DNA from: Pseudoalteromonas sp. SMS1 | GTDB taxonomy: Bacteria; Pseudomonadota; Gammaproteobacteria; Enterobacterales; Alteromonadaceae | Assembly: GCF_021530565.1 (NCBI RefSeq) | Contig: NZ_JAKGBI010000031.1 | Coordinates: 1 to 46,876, forward strand | DNA length: 46,876 nt | Reading direction: 5' to 3' | In this document: positions 1 through 7,843 of the stretch, one piece after another | Position numbering within the stretch: the first letter of the stretch is position 1 | Layout: every line of letters starts with the position of its first letter | Position numbers and translations under genes: made by a program | Notes under the pieces: generated by a model | Databases searched by the model: none | What the model saw: only the letters and a program-made list of their open reading frames with translations | What the model was told of the DNA's origin: nothing

Positions 1-294
1 AAGCTTACCGCCACGGGCAGTCGTTAACCGTGCTTCGGCCAACATATTATTCTCTTCAACGTGGATCATCACAGATGCATCAACGGCTCTTGCTACAATC
101 AATAAGTCTTTTTCTCTGTCATCAGAGGGAGAAAATAATTGACCGATGTTGGCGTGAATGACATCAAAGTCAGCATAAGGAGATTGCTCTAACAGCTCAA
201 CAAGCTGTGCGGCACTCGCAGGAAAACCCGAATGCGCAGGATGTTCCTTCATAGAAACATACCCAGACTCCTCATCAAAATGAAACAAAGACAT
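1..294 (-). CDS. DUF342/FapA-like protein, N-terminal part
   Basis: This is the first 98 codons of a leftward gene that runs off the left edge. The ATG is the complement of 292-294 and has a good GGAAG Shine-Dalgarno just upstream. The protein begins MSLFHFDEESGYVSMKEHPA. Near the window edge it has an acidic beta-strand stretch followed by 'LTTARGGK', which resembles the N-terminal domain of FapA/DUF342 proteins (polar, flagellar-assembly-associated proteins, often 500-600 residues). The family call rests on this short similarity only. No signal peptide or membrane segment is visible in the part present. Confidence 0.55.
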   Translation of the reverse strand, partial: MSLFHFDEESGYVSMKEHPAHSGFPASAAQLVELLEQSPYADFDVIHANIGQLFSPSDDREKDLLIVARAVDASVMIHVEENNMLAEARLTTARGGKL

Positions 295-700
295 CACTTC
301 CTTCCCAAATACTCTTGCATTTTATACATGTTTTTATGCAACCGTCCTCATTTCAGCACAACGCCCGAACAATGTTAAGTCAAAATTGGGGGCTTTTAGC
401 GCCAATTATGAATGATTGTAAACATGCTTCATGCCAAAAAAGGACAAGTCACTATTATTACTAAATTTATCGTGAAAATGCGTGATTTCTTTAGCAAAAT
501 ACGCAATATGAGACTTTTTACCTAGTATTTAAGTATCAAAACCTATCGCTATTTAATGTGAATTTGAACGTTTAAACTATTTTTAGTTTAAAACTGTGCA
601 AAAGCACTTGTCGTAAAATCACTAACAAACCAGCGCTAATTTTTATGCACTTTTTAGGCCACAATATAGGTAAATGTAGAGTTCAGATGACTGGAGGGGA
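295..700. other. Intergenic region without a gene
   Basis: About 400 bases without a convincing reading frame. They lie upstream of the DUF342-like gene and downstream of the 550-residue secreted protein, so the promoter of the former must be here. The only structure I see is an inverted repeat, AATTGG (384-389) and CCAATT (402-407), with partly pairing GC-rich bases inside. It could be an operator or a weak terminator. Confidence 0.5.
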
Positions 701-727
701 AAATAAAAAAGCCCTCTATCGAGGGCT
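701..727 (-). terminator. Rho-independent terminator of the secreted repeat protein gene
   Basis: Read leftward, AGCCCTC and GAGGGCT pair around a 4-base loop (stem 710-727). A T-rich run follows (complement of the A-rich 701-710). It lies about 20 bases after the stop codon at 750 and closes that gene. Confidence 0.85.
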
Positions 728-749
728 GAGACAAATGTCCAAGGGTTGA

Positions 750-2402
750 TCAATCTCTGCGTCTGATACTTAGGTTGTCATCACCGTTGCTACTGACTTG
801 CTGAACTAAACTGACACCGCCTATATCCATAACATGTACCGTTTCTAGCGTATGATTCAGTTCTTTGTCTTTTGAAGCTTCTTCGACGAGTAGATAATAA
901 TGCTCACCGATCTGGCCACCGTTATGGTCAATATTCGCGCTCAATAAATTGTAAGACGAGCTACCCGATTGTGTTTCAATCGAGCCCGATGAACCGCTAC
1001 CTGGGACAATGGCAATGTATGACACAGTTTCGTATACATGGCCATCATTGAAGGTGTCTTGCTCATAAAAGGCAGCTTTAAACCCGTCAACGGTAATATC
1101 TTTAACCCGAGTTGCAATTGTGTGTCCTCCGTTGAACGTCTGAACTTGGAGAAAAACATGAGGTTTACTTGCAAAGCTTTGGCTAAAGTCAGTTTGCTTG
1201 AATACTTTGGTGTCATTGAGCTCAAAACTACCGACCTCAATCACTGTTCCGTCAGCCATTGTGTAGCGGCCTTGTTCCAGAACCATATAATCAAAAGACT
1301 CTTTATAAGGATGCACTTGATCCAAATAGTTCCATTCTTTAAAAGCCACTTCAAACCCAGTTGGTGAAACATTCTTAACTCGGTTTACTCCCCCATGGCT
1401 GCCATTGAAACTTGGTGCAGAGGTAAACACCGACGGCGCATAGAAATTAGCCCCATTTGTAGAATGGGCTTGCCATAAATGGTCTAGGTTTTTCACGATA
1501 GAGTCAGAGACCATGGTAATTTTGTTGTCCAACGCACAAGGGTCGGCTTGATAACAGGCAACAGGTGCAGCTGTGTTTGTCGCCAAGTCATTTATCCTAA
1601 GAGGCAGCGAAGCAACAAGGCAAGTTCCACCAGTTTGCATGTTTACTTTATACAGTTCGGATTGGTTTTTATGACCATGATCATTAATTACAGTGCGACT
1701 TACAAGTACATCACCATTTTGTGCAACCGTCGCCCCCGTTACTGCCAGTAAATTATGATCAGCCTGCTTCACCAGCTTGTAGTCATTGCTGTCTGATCTA
1801 TCAATGAGATAAACAGACGTAGAAGAGACTAAGTACAAGTCACCTTGGTGAATGACTAAATCCCCTCTATATTGCCCATCAATGCCACCAAAATGCATAA
1901 TTTTGGTGGCTTCACCCGAAGTCTTGTTGATTTCATAGAGGTCGGTGTAACTATGCGCAATTAAGACATCATTCTGCTCATCATACACCATGCCTATGAC
2001 TGATTTAGTTCTGTCGACAACATGGTGAGTCTTGGTTGCAAAGTCATAATAAGCCAAACGTGTGTATTTAAATCTATCTCCCTGCACAGGAATTTGTGCT
2101 AACACTTCTGGTGTTGCATCTAGTGCACTAAGGTCTACTTTATATTCAAAGGGTATCGGAGAAGCCGCATAATACATGCGATTTAGGCGTGTGTCGTATG
2201 CCATTGCCGCAGAGCTAAACTCAGCCATTGAAACTGCTTTGGCAGATTTTGTTTGCTCTTCAAGGCTAAACAATACTCCAGGCGCACCGCGTCCAGAGTT
2301 GATAGAATAAAGTTCGCCTAGGCAACTATTAGCACTGGCAAGAGATGAGTAAGCGGCAGAAGCGACCAATATCGGAAAAACCGCGCGTGACATATTTAGC
2401 AT
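750..2402 (-). CDS. Secreted protein with propeller-like N-half and C-terminal beta repeats
   Basis: 550 residues. The first ATG is supported by AAGG seven bases upstream. A Sec signal peptide covers about residues 1-24 (hydrophobic core, cleavage near LASA|NS). Residues ~25-290 contain repeated short strands with 'YDEQNDVLIAHS' and 'VIHQGDLYLVSS' type motifs, typical of bacterial beta-propellers. Residues ~330-480 hold two related ~70-residue modules. Each has a 'FNGSHGG/FNGGHT' start, then 'xRVKxxxxxGFxxAFxEx', then a Tyr/Asp/His-rich end; the second ends 'NDGHVYETVSYIAIV'. I recognise these as a repeat but cannot name the family firmly; carbohydrate-binding H-type lectin-like domains are one option. 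It is a single-gene unit with its own terminator. Role unknown, probably extracellular or outer surface. Confidence 0.75.
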   Translation of the reverse strand: MLNMSRAVFPILVASAAYSSLASANSCLGELYSINSGRGAPGVLFSLEEQTKSAKAVSMAEFSSAAMAYDTRLNRMYYAASPIPFEYKVDLSALDATPEVLAQIPVQGDRFKYTRLAYYDFATKTHHVVDRTKSVIGMVYDEQNDVLIAHSYTDLYEINKTSGEATKIMHFGGIDGQYRGDLVIHQGDLYLVSSTSVYLIDRSDSNDYKLVKQADHNLLAVTGATVAQNGDVLVSRTVINDHGHKNQSELYKVNMQTGGTCLVASLPLRINDLATNTAAPVACYQADPCALDNKITMVSDSIVKNLDHLWQAHSTNGANFYAPSVFTSAPSFNGSHGGVNRVKNVSPTGFEVAFKEWNYLDQVHPYKESFDYMVLEQGRYTMADGTVIEVGSFELNDTKVFKQTDFSQSFASKPHVFLQVQTFNGGHTIATRVKDITVDGFKAAFYEQDTFNDGHVYETVSYIAIVPGSGSSGSIETQSGSSSYNLLSANIDHNGGQIGEHYYLLVEEASKDKELNHTLETVHVMDIGGVSLVQQVSSNGDDNLSIRRRD

Positions 2403-2605
2403 GTTAGAACCTTTTACATCAATTCTAATTCGTTAAAATGACACAAAGAAATGACATACATTAGCTTTATATGCCTTATTCCTTTAAGGTAAGCGCATCC
2501 TTTATAACTTTGTAACCTGAAGTGTGACTATGCTAAATCCAAACATTTTATGCAATCAATCCAGGTCACAAATAACATGAACGGCAAAATCAAAAGTATA
2601 AACGG

Positions 2606-3148
2606 TTAAAATCTTTCGAGTCGCTTACTCATCGGCATAAAGGTTATGTGAGTACCTTCGCCCAAGTTATACTCTACGGTCTCCCCCGCGACAAATCCGT
2701 GCCGTTCATAGAGTTTAACCCCGGGCAAAGTTGCCATCAGCTCTAGCGTGCGATAACCCCTACAGATAGCCTCTGTCTCGCACTTTTTTAAAAGCATTGA
2801 ACCAATGCCCTGTCGGGCGTGATCGGGTTTGACAAAAAAAGCCCTGATTTTGGCAGCTTGGGTATCAGGGTCTAATTCAGTTGCATTGCGACTCTGCTCA
2901 TCGTCACTGCCAAAAAGCGTCGCACGATAACTCCACCCACCACAGGCAATAATCTCTCCTTGCGCCTCAATGCAAAAGTACGTTTTGTCATCAATTAGCT
3001 GCGAATCCACACCCAGCGCGCTTTGCAATGCCAGATCAATTTGCACTGGCGTATAAAACTCTGTGCACAACCCTTTTGTGGATTCTTCTATCATTCTTTT
3101 TAGAATTGGAATATCGTGTTCACAAGCTACTCTCAATGTGTAATTCAT
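2606..3148 (-). CDS. GNAT-family N-acetyltransferase
   Basis: 180 residues with a very strong AAGGAGGAG Shine-Dalgarno. The acetyl-CoA binding motif A of the GNAT fold is visible as 'AFFVKPDHARQGIGSMLLKK' (about residues 103-122, R-Q-G-I-G pyrophosphate loop). It is followed by 'YRTLELMATLPGVKLYERHGF', the usual strand 5/alpha 4 region. The substrate cannot be told from sequence. It stands alone between two leftward genes with gaps of about 200 and 365 bases. Confidence 0.85.
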   Translation of the reverse strand: MNYTLRVACEHDIPILKRMIEESTKGLCTEFYTPVQIDLALQSALGVDSQLIDDKTYFCIEAQGEIIACGGWSYRATLFGSDDEQSRNATELDPDTQAAKIRAFFVKPDHARQGIGSMLLKKCETEAICRGYRTLELMATLPGVKLYERHGFVAGETVEYNLGEGTHITFMPMSKRLERF

Positions 3149-3370
3149 TTCTCCTCCTTGAATTAATTGTGTTCAAAAATCATACTCACCCAAATTACCG
3201 CACAGTAATTACACATAGCAAGGTTATTCCTCAGGCTTCACCAAGCTTTATCATTGGCCACCTTCAATGCAAAAAATTAACGAGTATTTTTTATCAAATG
3301 ACACGCCTCACATTGATTCGTGAAGAGTTAACTCAGCCCTGTAAGTCCTTTCATACGATATAAGTAAAAA

Positions 3371-3405
3371 AGAAAATAAAAGAAAATAAAAGAAAATAAA
3401 AGAAA
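3371..3405. repeat. Decamer tandem repeat AGAAAATAAA (3.5 copies)
   Basis: Three exact copies of AGAAAATAAA at 3371-3400 plus a half copy to 3405. They lie in the 3149-3514 gap between the acetyltransferase and the SnoaL-like gene. I see no gene in that gap; a short leftward frame across the repeat looks spurious. Such A-rich tandem tracts can change length by slippage. Confidence 0.85.
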
Positions 3406-3514
3406 GTGTCTTTGATGTCCTATTAATATCAATCCGTTATTTAGAATTTGAATCGCGTGATTTAAACGTTTTAAATCAATAGTGGTAATTTCCACCACGC
3501 CTTGGCTAGCATCA

Positions 3515-4012
3515 CTACAGGCAGCGCCCAGAGCTTCCCCCATTTAATGGGATAACTTTTTTGGGGTTTTCTACTTGATAGTAAAGAGAAAGAATTTGCC
3601 AAACTCCCTCAACCTTTACAAGTTGAATACTGTTTACCCCGGTGAATTCAGGCTCTACTTTCGCTTGCTCAAATCGGGTTTCAACTACACTGTACACATG
3701 CGCAAAGTGATCATAAACCGTTACTTTTCTCACCACTTCGCATTCATAAAAGCCTTTACCAGAGATGCGATCGAGCAATTTGATGAATTCTTCTCCCGAT
3801 TTGACCATCAAGTTATGCTTCTTATCACTGTTGAAATGCAGCCCAAATACCTTGGCTTCAGGGTGGAGTAACTGACTTAATTTGCGAATATCCGGTGACC
3901 TATTTTTATCATGTGATAACGCTTGCCAAAGTTCACTGACCACTTTTTCAGGTGTAGAGGCAAAGCAATTAAAAGAAATAATCGTTATAAATAAAATGAG
4001 TATTATGCGCAT
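3515..4012 (-). CDS. Secreted SnoaL/NTF2-like protein
   Basis: 165 residues from the ATG at 4012, chosen over an upstream in-frame ATG at 4051. It has GGGAG six bases upstream and starts directly with a signal peptide (MRIILILFITIISFNCFA, cleavage after CFA). The mature part, starting TPEKVVSELWQALSH, has the alpha-beta pattern of NTF2-like folds. It includes 'LHPEAKVFGLHF' and the C-terminal strands 'GVNSIQLVKVEGVWQILSLYY', typical of DUF4440/SnoaL-like proteins. A ligand-binding or unknown periplasmic role is likely. No active site can be assigned. Confidence 0.7.
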   Translation of the reverse strand: MRIILILFITIISFNCFASTPEKVVSELWQALSHDKNRSPDIRKLSQLLHPEAKVFGLHFNSDKKHNLMVKSGEEFIKLLDRISGKGFYECEVVRKVTVYDHFAHVYSVVETRFEQAKVEPEFTGVNSIQLVKVEGVWQILSLYYQVENPKKVIPLNGGSSGRCL

Positions 4013-4130
4013 ATATGACTCCCTATTATTGTTTTTTAATGTAATAGCCACTGTAACTACGATTGCGTTTAACCGTCATGGTACTCTATTTATAACATGT
4101 AATTACTTTACCTCGGTGGGAATAAAGCTA

Positions 4131-4892
4131 TCAAGTAAATAACGCGCTATGGCAACCCTGCTCTTTGACGGTGTTTAAAATACAGTCCAGTTGTTTATAA
4201 ATAGACATATGTGCAAAATTTCCCATGCTAATGCGTTTAACGCCAAGTAATGTAAGCGCCTTAAAATTTGGCAATTCAGGCATGGTCATTACATTGATAG
4301 GTAAACGTGTTGACTTCACTAAGGCCTCAATGTCCGCTTCTTTAGTGACACAAGGGAAAAACAACCCATTAGCGCCGGCTTCTTCATAAAGCTGTGCACG
4401 CGTTATGGCTTCTACTCGCGCATGCTCAAGACCCAATAAAAAAGCATCACAGCGCACATTTATAAAAATTGGCGTGCCTTGCAGCGTTAGCTCGGAAATT
4501 ATTTCCTTTAACATGCTTTGAAATACATACTTATCGGTTAGGTCTCGCGTGCTTGTCACTATGCTATCTTCAATATTCACGCCAACCACACCTATCTCAG
4601 CTAATTGCTGAATATTTTCAACAATGACTTTTGGATCTGCGCTAAAGCCAGACTCGATATCTACGCTCAAAGGTAAAGAGCACGATGCCACTATTCTTTT
4701 GACCATGAAAAGTAGCGCCTCAAAAGGCATTTTTCCACCATCTTCGTACCCTAGTACACTGGCAATTGCCGCGCTTGAAGTTCCCATAGCTTGATACCCT
4801 GCTTGCTTTGCACGTTTAGCACTTTCAGCGTCCCAGACATTCGCCAATATTAACGGCTCAACTTGTTGGTGAAATGCTTCAAATTCTTTCAT
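4131..4892 (-). CDS. Isocitrate lyase/PEP mutase family enzyme
   Basis: 253 residues, start supported by AAAGGA. The fold signature is clear: 'ILANVWDAESAKRAKQAGY' near the N-terminus (residues 15-33), 'LPLSVDIESGFS' (Mg-binding D-x-E, about residue 77) and 'VGVNIEDS' (about residue 100). The family includes phosphonomutases, carboxyvinyl-carboxyphosphonate phosphorylmutase-like proteins, oxaloacetate hydrolases and 2-methylisocitrate lyases. The methylisocitrate-lyase KKCGH motif is not seen, so a PEP-mutase-like C-C or P-C lyase of unknown substrate is the safe call. It is divergent from a LysR regulator with a palindrome in between. Confidence 0.85.
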   Translation of the reverse strand: MKEFEAFHQQVEPLILANVWDAESAKRAKQAGYQAMGTSSAAIASVLGYEDGGKMPFEALLFMVKRIVASCSLPLSVDIESGFSADPKVIVENIQQLAEIGVVGVNIEDSIVTSTRDLTDKYVFQSMLKEIISELTLQGTPIFINVRCDAFLLGLEHARVEAITRAQLYEEAGANGLFFPCVTKEADIEALVKSTRLPINVMTMPELPNFKALTLLGVKRISMGNFAHMSIYKQLDCILNTVKEQGCHSALFT

Positions 4893-4983
4893 TTTTTTCC
4901 TTTAAACATTGGTATTTTGGTTTCGATAGAACTATTTTCTTCATAAGTGTTTACAAACACCAACGATGAAAATCGACATTTAA

Positions 4984-5000
4984 TATAAGCATTGCTTATA
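4984..5000. promoter_or_regulatory. LysR-type operator candidate (T-N11-A dyad)
   Basis: TATAAGC-ATT-GCTTATA is a perfect 7-bp inverted repeat with a 3-base centre. Its inner part fits the LysR consensus T-N11-A with dyad symmetry. It lies in the 126-bp divergent gap between the PEP-mutase-like gene and the LysR gene, 19 bases before the latter's probable start, where such regulators usually control themselves and the neighbour. Confidence 0.7.
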
Positions 5001-5018
5001 ATTGGAAAATAAAGGGAA

Positions 5019-5933
5019 TTGACCTCAAATACTGTGTTTAAAAATATCAATTTACTCGTCACTTTCGAGTGTGCAGCAAGATACAATAGTTATAGTCTCG
5101 CAGCTCAAGAGCTGTATATTTCGCAAGCTGCTGTCAGTCAGCAAATGCGTCAGCTTGAGAGTTTACTCAATACACGTTTATTCGTGCGAAAAGGGAAACA
5201 GATGCTGCTGAGCCAGCAAGGTGAAATCCTTTATCAACATGCCAAACGTGGCCTTTCAGTATTGAATCAAGGTATCAGCCAGCTCCAAGAAGAAGAGATC
5301 GATGGCGAACTCACCATCACATCTACGCAGGCTTTTATCGCACTATGGCTCATGCCACGACTTCAATCGTTTACTGAGCGATATCCGAATATTCAAATTA
5401 ACGTATCATCTTCAGCTGAATTCGTAGATTTGAAACAAAACCACGTAGACTTGGCCATTCGGTTTGGGGCAAATGTACAGAGTAAAACACCCAGTAACCT
5501 GGTCTGCGACTACTTTGGGGAATCGTCTGTATACCCGATTTGCGCAACCCATCTTGCCAAACGGCTTAGTCAGCAACCACCCCAAGTGCTGCTCTCTCAG
5601 AGATTAGTAACCCTAGAAAAGCCAGGCCCATATGATTGGCACCGTTGGTGTGAGAAAGCTGGTGTGTCAGGTCTAGAAGATTACAAGTTATGGACTAAAG
5701 TCAACTCGACGGACATTGCTCTGAGCGCAGTTTGTAGTGGTCATGGAATCACACTCGCAGTACCATATTTATGCCAACGACAACTGGATTCTGGTGAGTT
5801 ATCGATTCTCTATGATTTACCCCACCCAAATACAGTCAAGCGATACTTTGTATACGACTCAAATAGCCCGAGGGTAGCAAGGCTAAAAGTATTTACAGAC
5901 TGGCTAACCAAAGAAATGCGTACTGTGCGCTGA
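5019..5933 (+). CDS. LysR-family transcriptional regulator (GcvA-like)
   Basis: About 304 residues. The HTH is at residues ~23-50 ('SYSLAAQELYISQAAVSQQM'). Then come the linker helix 'LESLLNTRLFVRKGKQMLLS' and a periplasmic-binding-protein-like effector domain starting 'GELTITSTQAFIALWLMPRL', as in the GcvA/AmpR subgroup. There is no ATG at the expected N-terminus. An in-frame stop at 5010-5012 leaves TTG at 5019 or GTG at 5034. TTG gives a normal length but AGGGA is only a base or two away; GTG has it 16 bases away, so the start is uncertain. It probably regulates the divergent PEP-mutase-like gene. Confidence 0.85.
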   Translation: MTSNTVFKNINLLVTFECAARYNSYSLAAQELYISQAAVSQQMRQLESLLNTRLFVRKGKQMLLSQQGEILYQHAKRGLSVLNQGISQLQEEEIDGELTITSTQAFIALWLMPRLQSFTERYPNIQINVSSSAEFVDLKQNHVDLAIRFGANVQSKTPSNLVCDYFGESSVYPICATHLAKRLSQQPPQVLLSQRLVTLEKPGPYDWHRWCEKAGVSGLEDYKLWTKVNSTDIALSAVCSGHGITLAVPYLCQRQLDSGELSILYDLPHPNTVKRYFVYDSNSPRVARLKVFTDWLTKEMRTVR

Positions 5934-5940
5934 TAATCAA

Positions 5941-6005
5941 AGAGAGTGCAACTCACATGAGTTGAGTCGTGCTATTTTATTTGATGTGAATCTACTCTCT
6001 TTTTT
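5941..6005 (+). terminator. Likely terminator of the LysR gene
   Basis: AGAGAGT (5941-5947) pairs with ACTCTCT (5994-6000), followed by TTTTT. Inside lies a second hairpin, CAACTC/GAGTTG (5949-5964). It starts eight bases after the LysR stop codon. Confidence 0.6.
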
Positions 6006-6021
6006 AATACCGAGAGACTAA

Positions 6022-6405
6022 TTAACGCTTAATCGTTTCGCAAGAGCTATAATAGGGCGAACCAGTTAGGTTGTAGCAAACATCAAAGCCTGAACCTGCA
6101 TAATACTTATCGCTGCCAGTAAAGCCTTCTAAGTAATCGTTACCATTGCCACCATAAAGTTTGTCCGAGCCTGTAGAACCGTACAATTTGTCATTGCCAT
6201 TTCCGCCGTAAAGCACATCAGAGCCAGAGCTTCCGTATAGCTTGTCATTCCCATCATATCCATAGATGATATCTTTTCCTGAAGCGCCATAAAGAATGTC
6301 ATCTCCAGCCGTGCCATACGTTGTTCTTGCTGCATGTGCGGCATTGGCAAATGACATCGCAATAACTAACGTACTCGCAAATACAGACAATTTTAATGCT
6401 TTCAT
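6022..6405 (-). CDS. Small secreted RTX-repeat (Ca-binding) protein
   Basis: 127 residues, start supported by AAGGA. A Sec signal peptide (about residues 1-25, cleavage AHA|AR) is followed by some eight tandem nonapeptides of the hemolysin-type calcium-binding kind (GGNGNDKLY, GSSGSDVLY, GSTGSDKLY). These should fold into a small calcium-filled beta-roll. A short tail with two cysteines ('FDVCYN...SSCETIKR') may form a disulfide. There is no enzymatic domain and no C-terminal type I secretion signal. The N-terminal signal peptide suggests export by Sec instead. Role unknown. Confidence 0.8.
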   Translation of the reverse strand: MKALKLSVFASTLVIAMSFANAAHAARTTYGTAGDDILYGASGKDIIYGYDGNDKLYGSSGSDVLYGGNGNDKLYGSTGSDKLYGGNGNDYLEGFTGSDKYYAGSGFDVCYNLTGSPYYSSCETIKR

Positions 6406-6509
6406 TTTTTTTCCTTAGTTGAATGAATTATTTAGTACTGCTTTTTATTTATTTGAAATCATCTTTCAAATTTATTGCTGAAACTCTAGGTTTAGAAGTG
6501 ATGAAGTAC

Positions 6510-7589
6510 CTAGTTTGAGTTAGTTTCGATTTGGCGCATTAACGCACTTAAATTGGACAGTTCATTGTTCGACAAGGTATACGAACTCAGAGATTTCAGC
6601 GCATACATTCTAAGTTCTGAAGGTTCGTCAATGTTGTTTGATACTTGCCATAAAACATGACGATTTTTATCAGATTGTATGCTGCTATCTGCAATCGACA
6701 TAATTGCCCGCGCCCGGGTATTAATATCCGGATCATGCAAGGCACTTTGACGTACAGGCGTAAGATCACTATCTTTATTTGCCCATTGAGCCAATTGATA
6801 GACGCTATGACGACGCACGTCACTATCTTCAGTCTGCATTGACTCGTTTAGTATTTCATGTACACGTCTATAATCCTCTTCGGAACTGGGTGAGGGTCTC
6901 AATGCCATTAACGAGAACTGTTGCATGTCAGAGGTCACTTCACTCCTTGACTCTATATGCGCCAGAATACGGTCACGGGTATTGCCATCGATCTGTGCCA
7001 TATTCGAGACCAAAATCAAGCCAGCAGCTCTGTCCTCGTCAGTCTGGGACAGGTCAAAAGCCAAATCCAAAGCTGCATGTTGTGCTTTTGGGAGCGCTGA
7101 CTGAGATAGTACCAAGCTTAATTCTCTACCCAGTAAGCTATTTGGTTCATTGAAAAATTCAATCATCAACTCATCAACGAGGCTAGGGTCTTGTTCAATT
7201 GCTAACAATAACTGCGTACGTAATTCGTGGTTCGTGTTACTGGGTCCCATAATCGGGTGTCGTAAAGATTCTTCGCTGGTTTTTAATTTATATTTGAGCT
7301 CTGCGAGTACGGTTTCAACGATCTCTTTTGCCATTGTCGGAACGGGCTCTAAGCGCTCAGTCTGGCTGTGTTCAGCGCGTTGAACCACTGTTTTTTGGTC
7401 ATCAAGTTCAGGTAACTGCGCCAACGCTAAGCGACCACTTGGCTGCGATAGATTGACATCTGTAGACGTTTCTTCATTTTGCGCTGGTATGTCTGTCTCT
7501 AATGAGAATGAAGTCATGCCAACATAACAAGCCACAAGAACTGTCACTGCAATCGCGCTTCGAACGAGTAAGCGTGCTTTATACTCCAT
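6510..7589 (-). CDS. Membrane-anchored helical-repeat protein, unknown function
   Basis: 359 residues; AAGGAC lies 8 bases before the ATG. One N-terminal transmembrane helix (about residues 10-28, 'SAIAVTVLVACYVGMTSF') is followed by a low-complexity polar linker to ~95. The rest is almost all-helical, with ~35-residue helix pairs that look like HEAT/Armadillo-type repeats ('DVRRHSVYQLAQWANKDSD', 'NTRARAIMSIADSSIQSD', 'SELRMYALKSLSSYTLSN'). It probably faces the periplasm and acts as a protein-binding scaffold. The gene lies between the RTX-repeat gene and the beta-helix gene on the same strand. I do not recognise a named family. Confidence 0.65.
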   Translation of the reverse strand: MEYKARLLVRSAIAVTVLVACYVGMTSFSLETDIPAQNEETSTDVNLSQPSGRLALAQLPELDDQKTVVQRAEHSQTERLEPVPTMAKEIVETVLAELKYKLKTSEESLRHPIMGPSNTNHELRTQLLLAIEQDPSLVDELMIEFFNEPNSLLGRELSLVLSQSALPKAQHAALDLAFDLSQTDEDRAAGLILVSNMAQIDGNTRDRILAHIESRSEVTSDMQQFSLMALRPSPSSEEDYRRVHEILNESMQTEDSDVRRHSVYQLAQWANKDSDLTPVRQSALHDPDINTRARAIMSIADSSIQSDKNRHVLWQVSNNIDEPSELRMYALKSLSSYTLSNNELSNLSALMRQIETNSN

Positions 7590-7792
7590 TAGCTGATGTC
7601 CTTTTTATTGTTCGACAAAAGAAAAATACCGCGTTTAAGTAACAATTGGATGTCAGAAAAATTAAGAATAGTCGACTGTTTTTTGTCCTGTTTAAATGTC
7701 TTTGGGGCGTTTGAAATGATACTGAGATGCAGTAGACATCCATTTCGGATAGATGCATCCTTGGAGAGATAGCACTGAGTGAGTTCGACGTA

Positions 7793-7825
7793 CCGTAAAG
7801 GGTGCATCAAACTCACCCTTTACGG
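7793..7825. other. Perfect 12-bp hairpin between two leftward genes
   Basis: CCGTAAAGGGTG (7793-7804) and CACCCTTTACGG (7814-7825) form an uninterrupted 12-bp stem with a 9-base loop, 19 bases after the stop of the beta-helix gene. No T-run follows on either strand. It could be a processing or stability hairpin, a rho-type stop region, or an operator. Confidence 0.6.
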
Positions 7826-7843
7826 TTTAAGACCAGCAATTTA

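Noticed and set aside
3328..3543. A 71-codon leftward frame across the decamer repeat
   Set aside because: Its length comes from the A-rich tandem repeat and it overlaps the end of the SnoaL-like gene; low-complexity translation.
6022..6405. RTX toxin or hemolysin
   Set aside because: Only the calcium repeats are present; there is no toxin domain, no acylation or type I secretion genes nearby, and it has a Sec signal.
7589..7816. A 75-codon leftward open frame between the helical-repeat and beta-helix genes
   Set aside because: It spans the 12-bp hairpin, has no protein-like composition and no convincing ribosome site.
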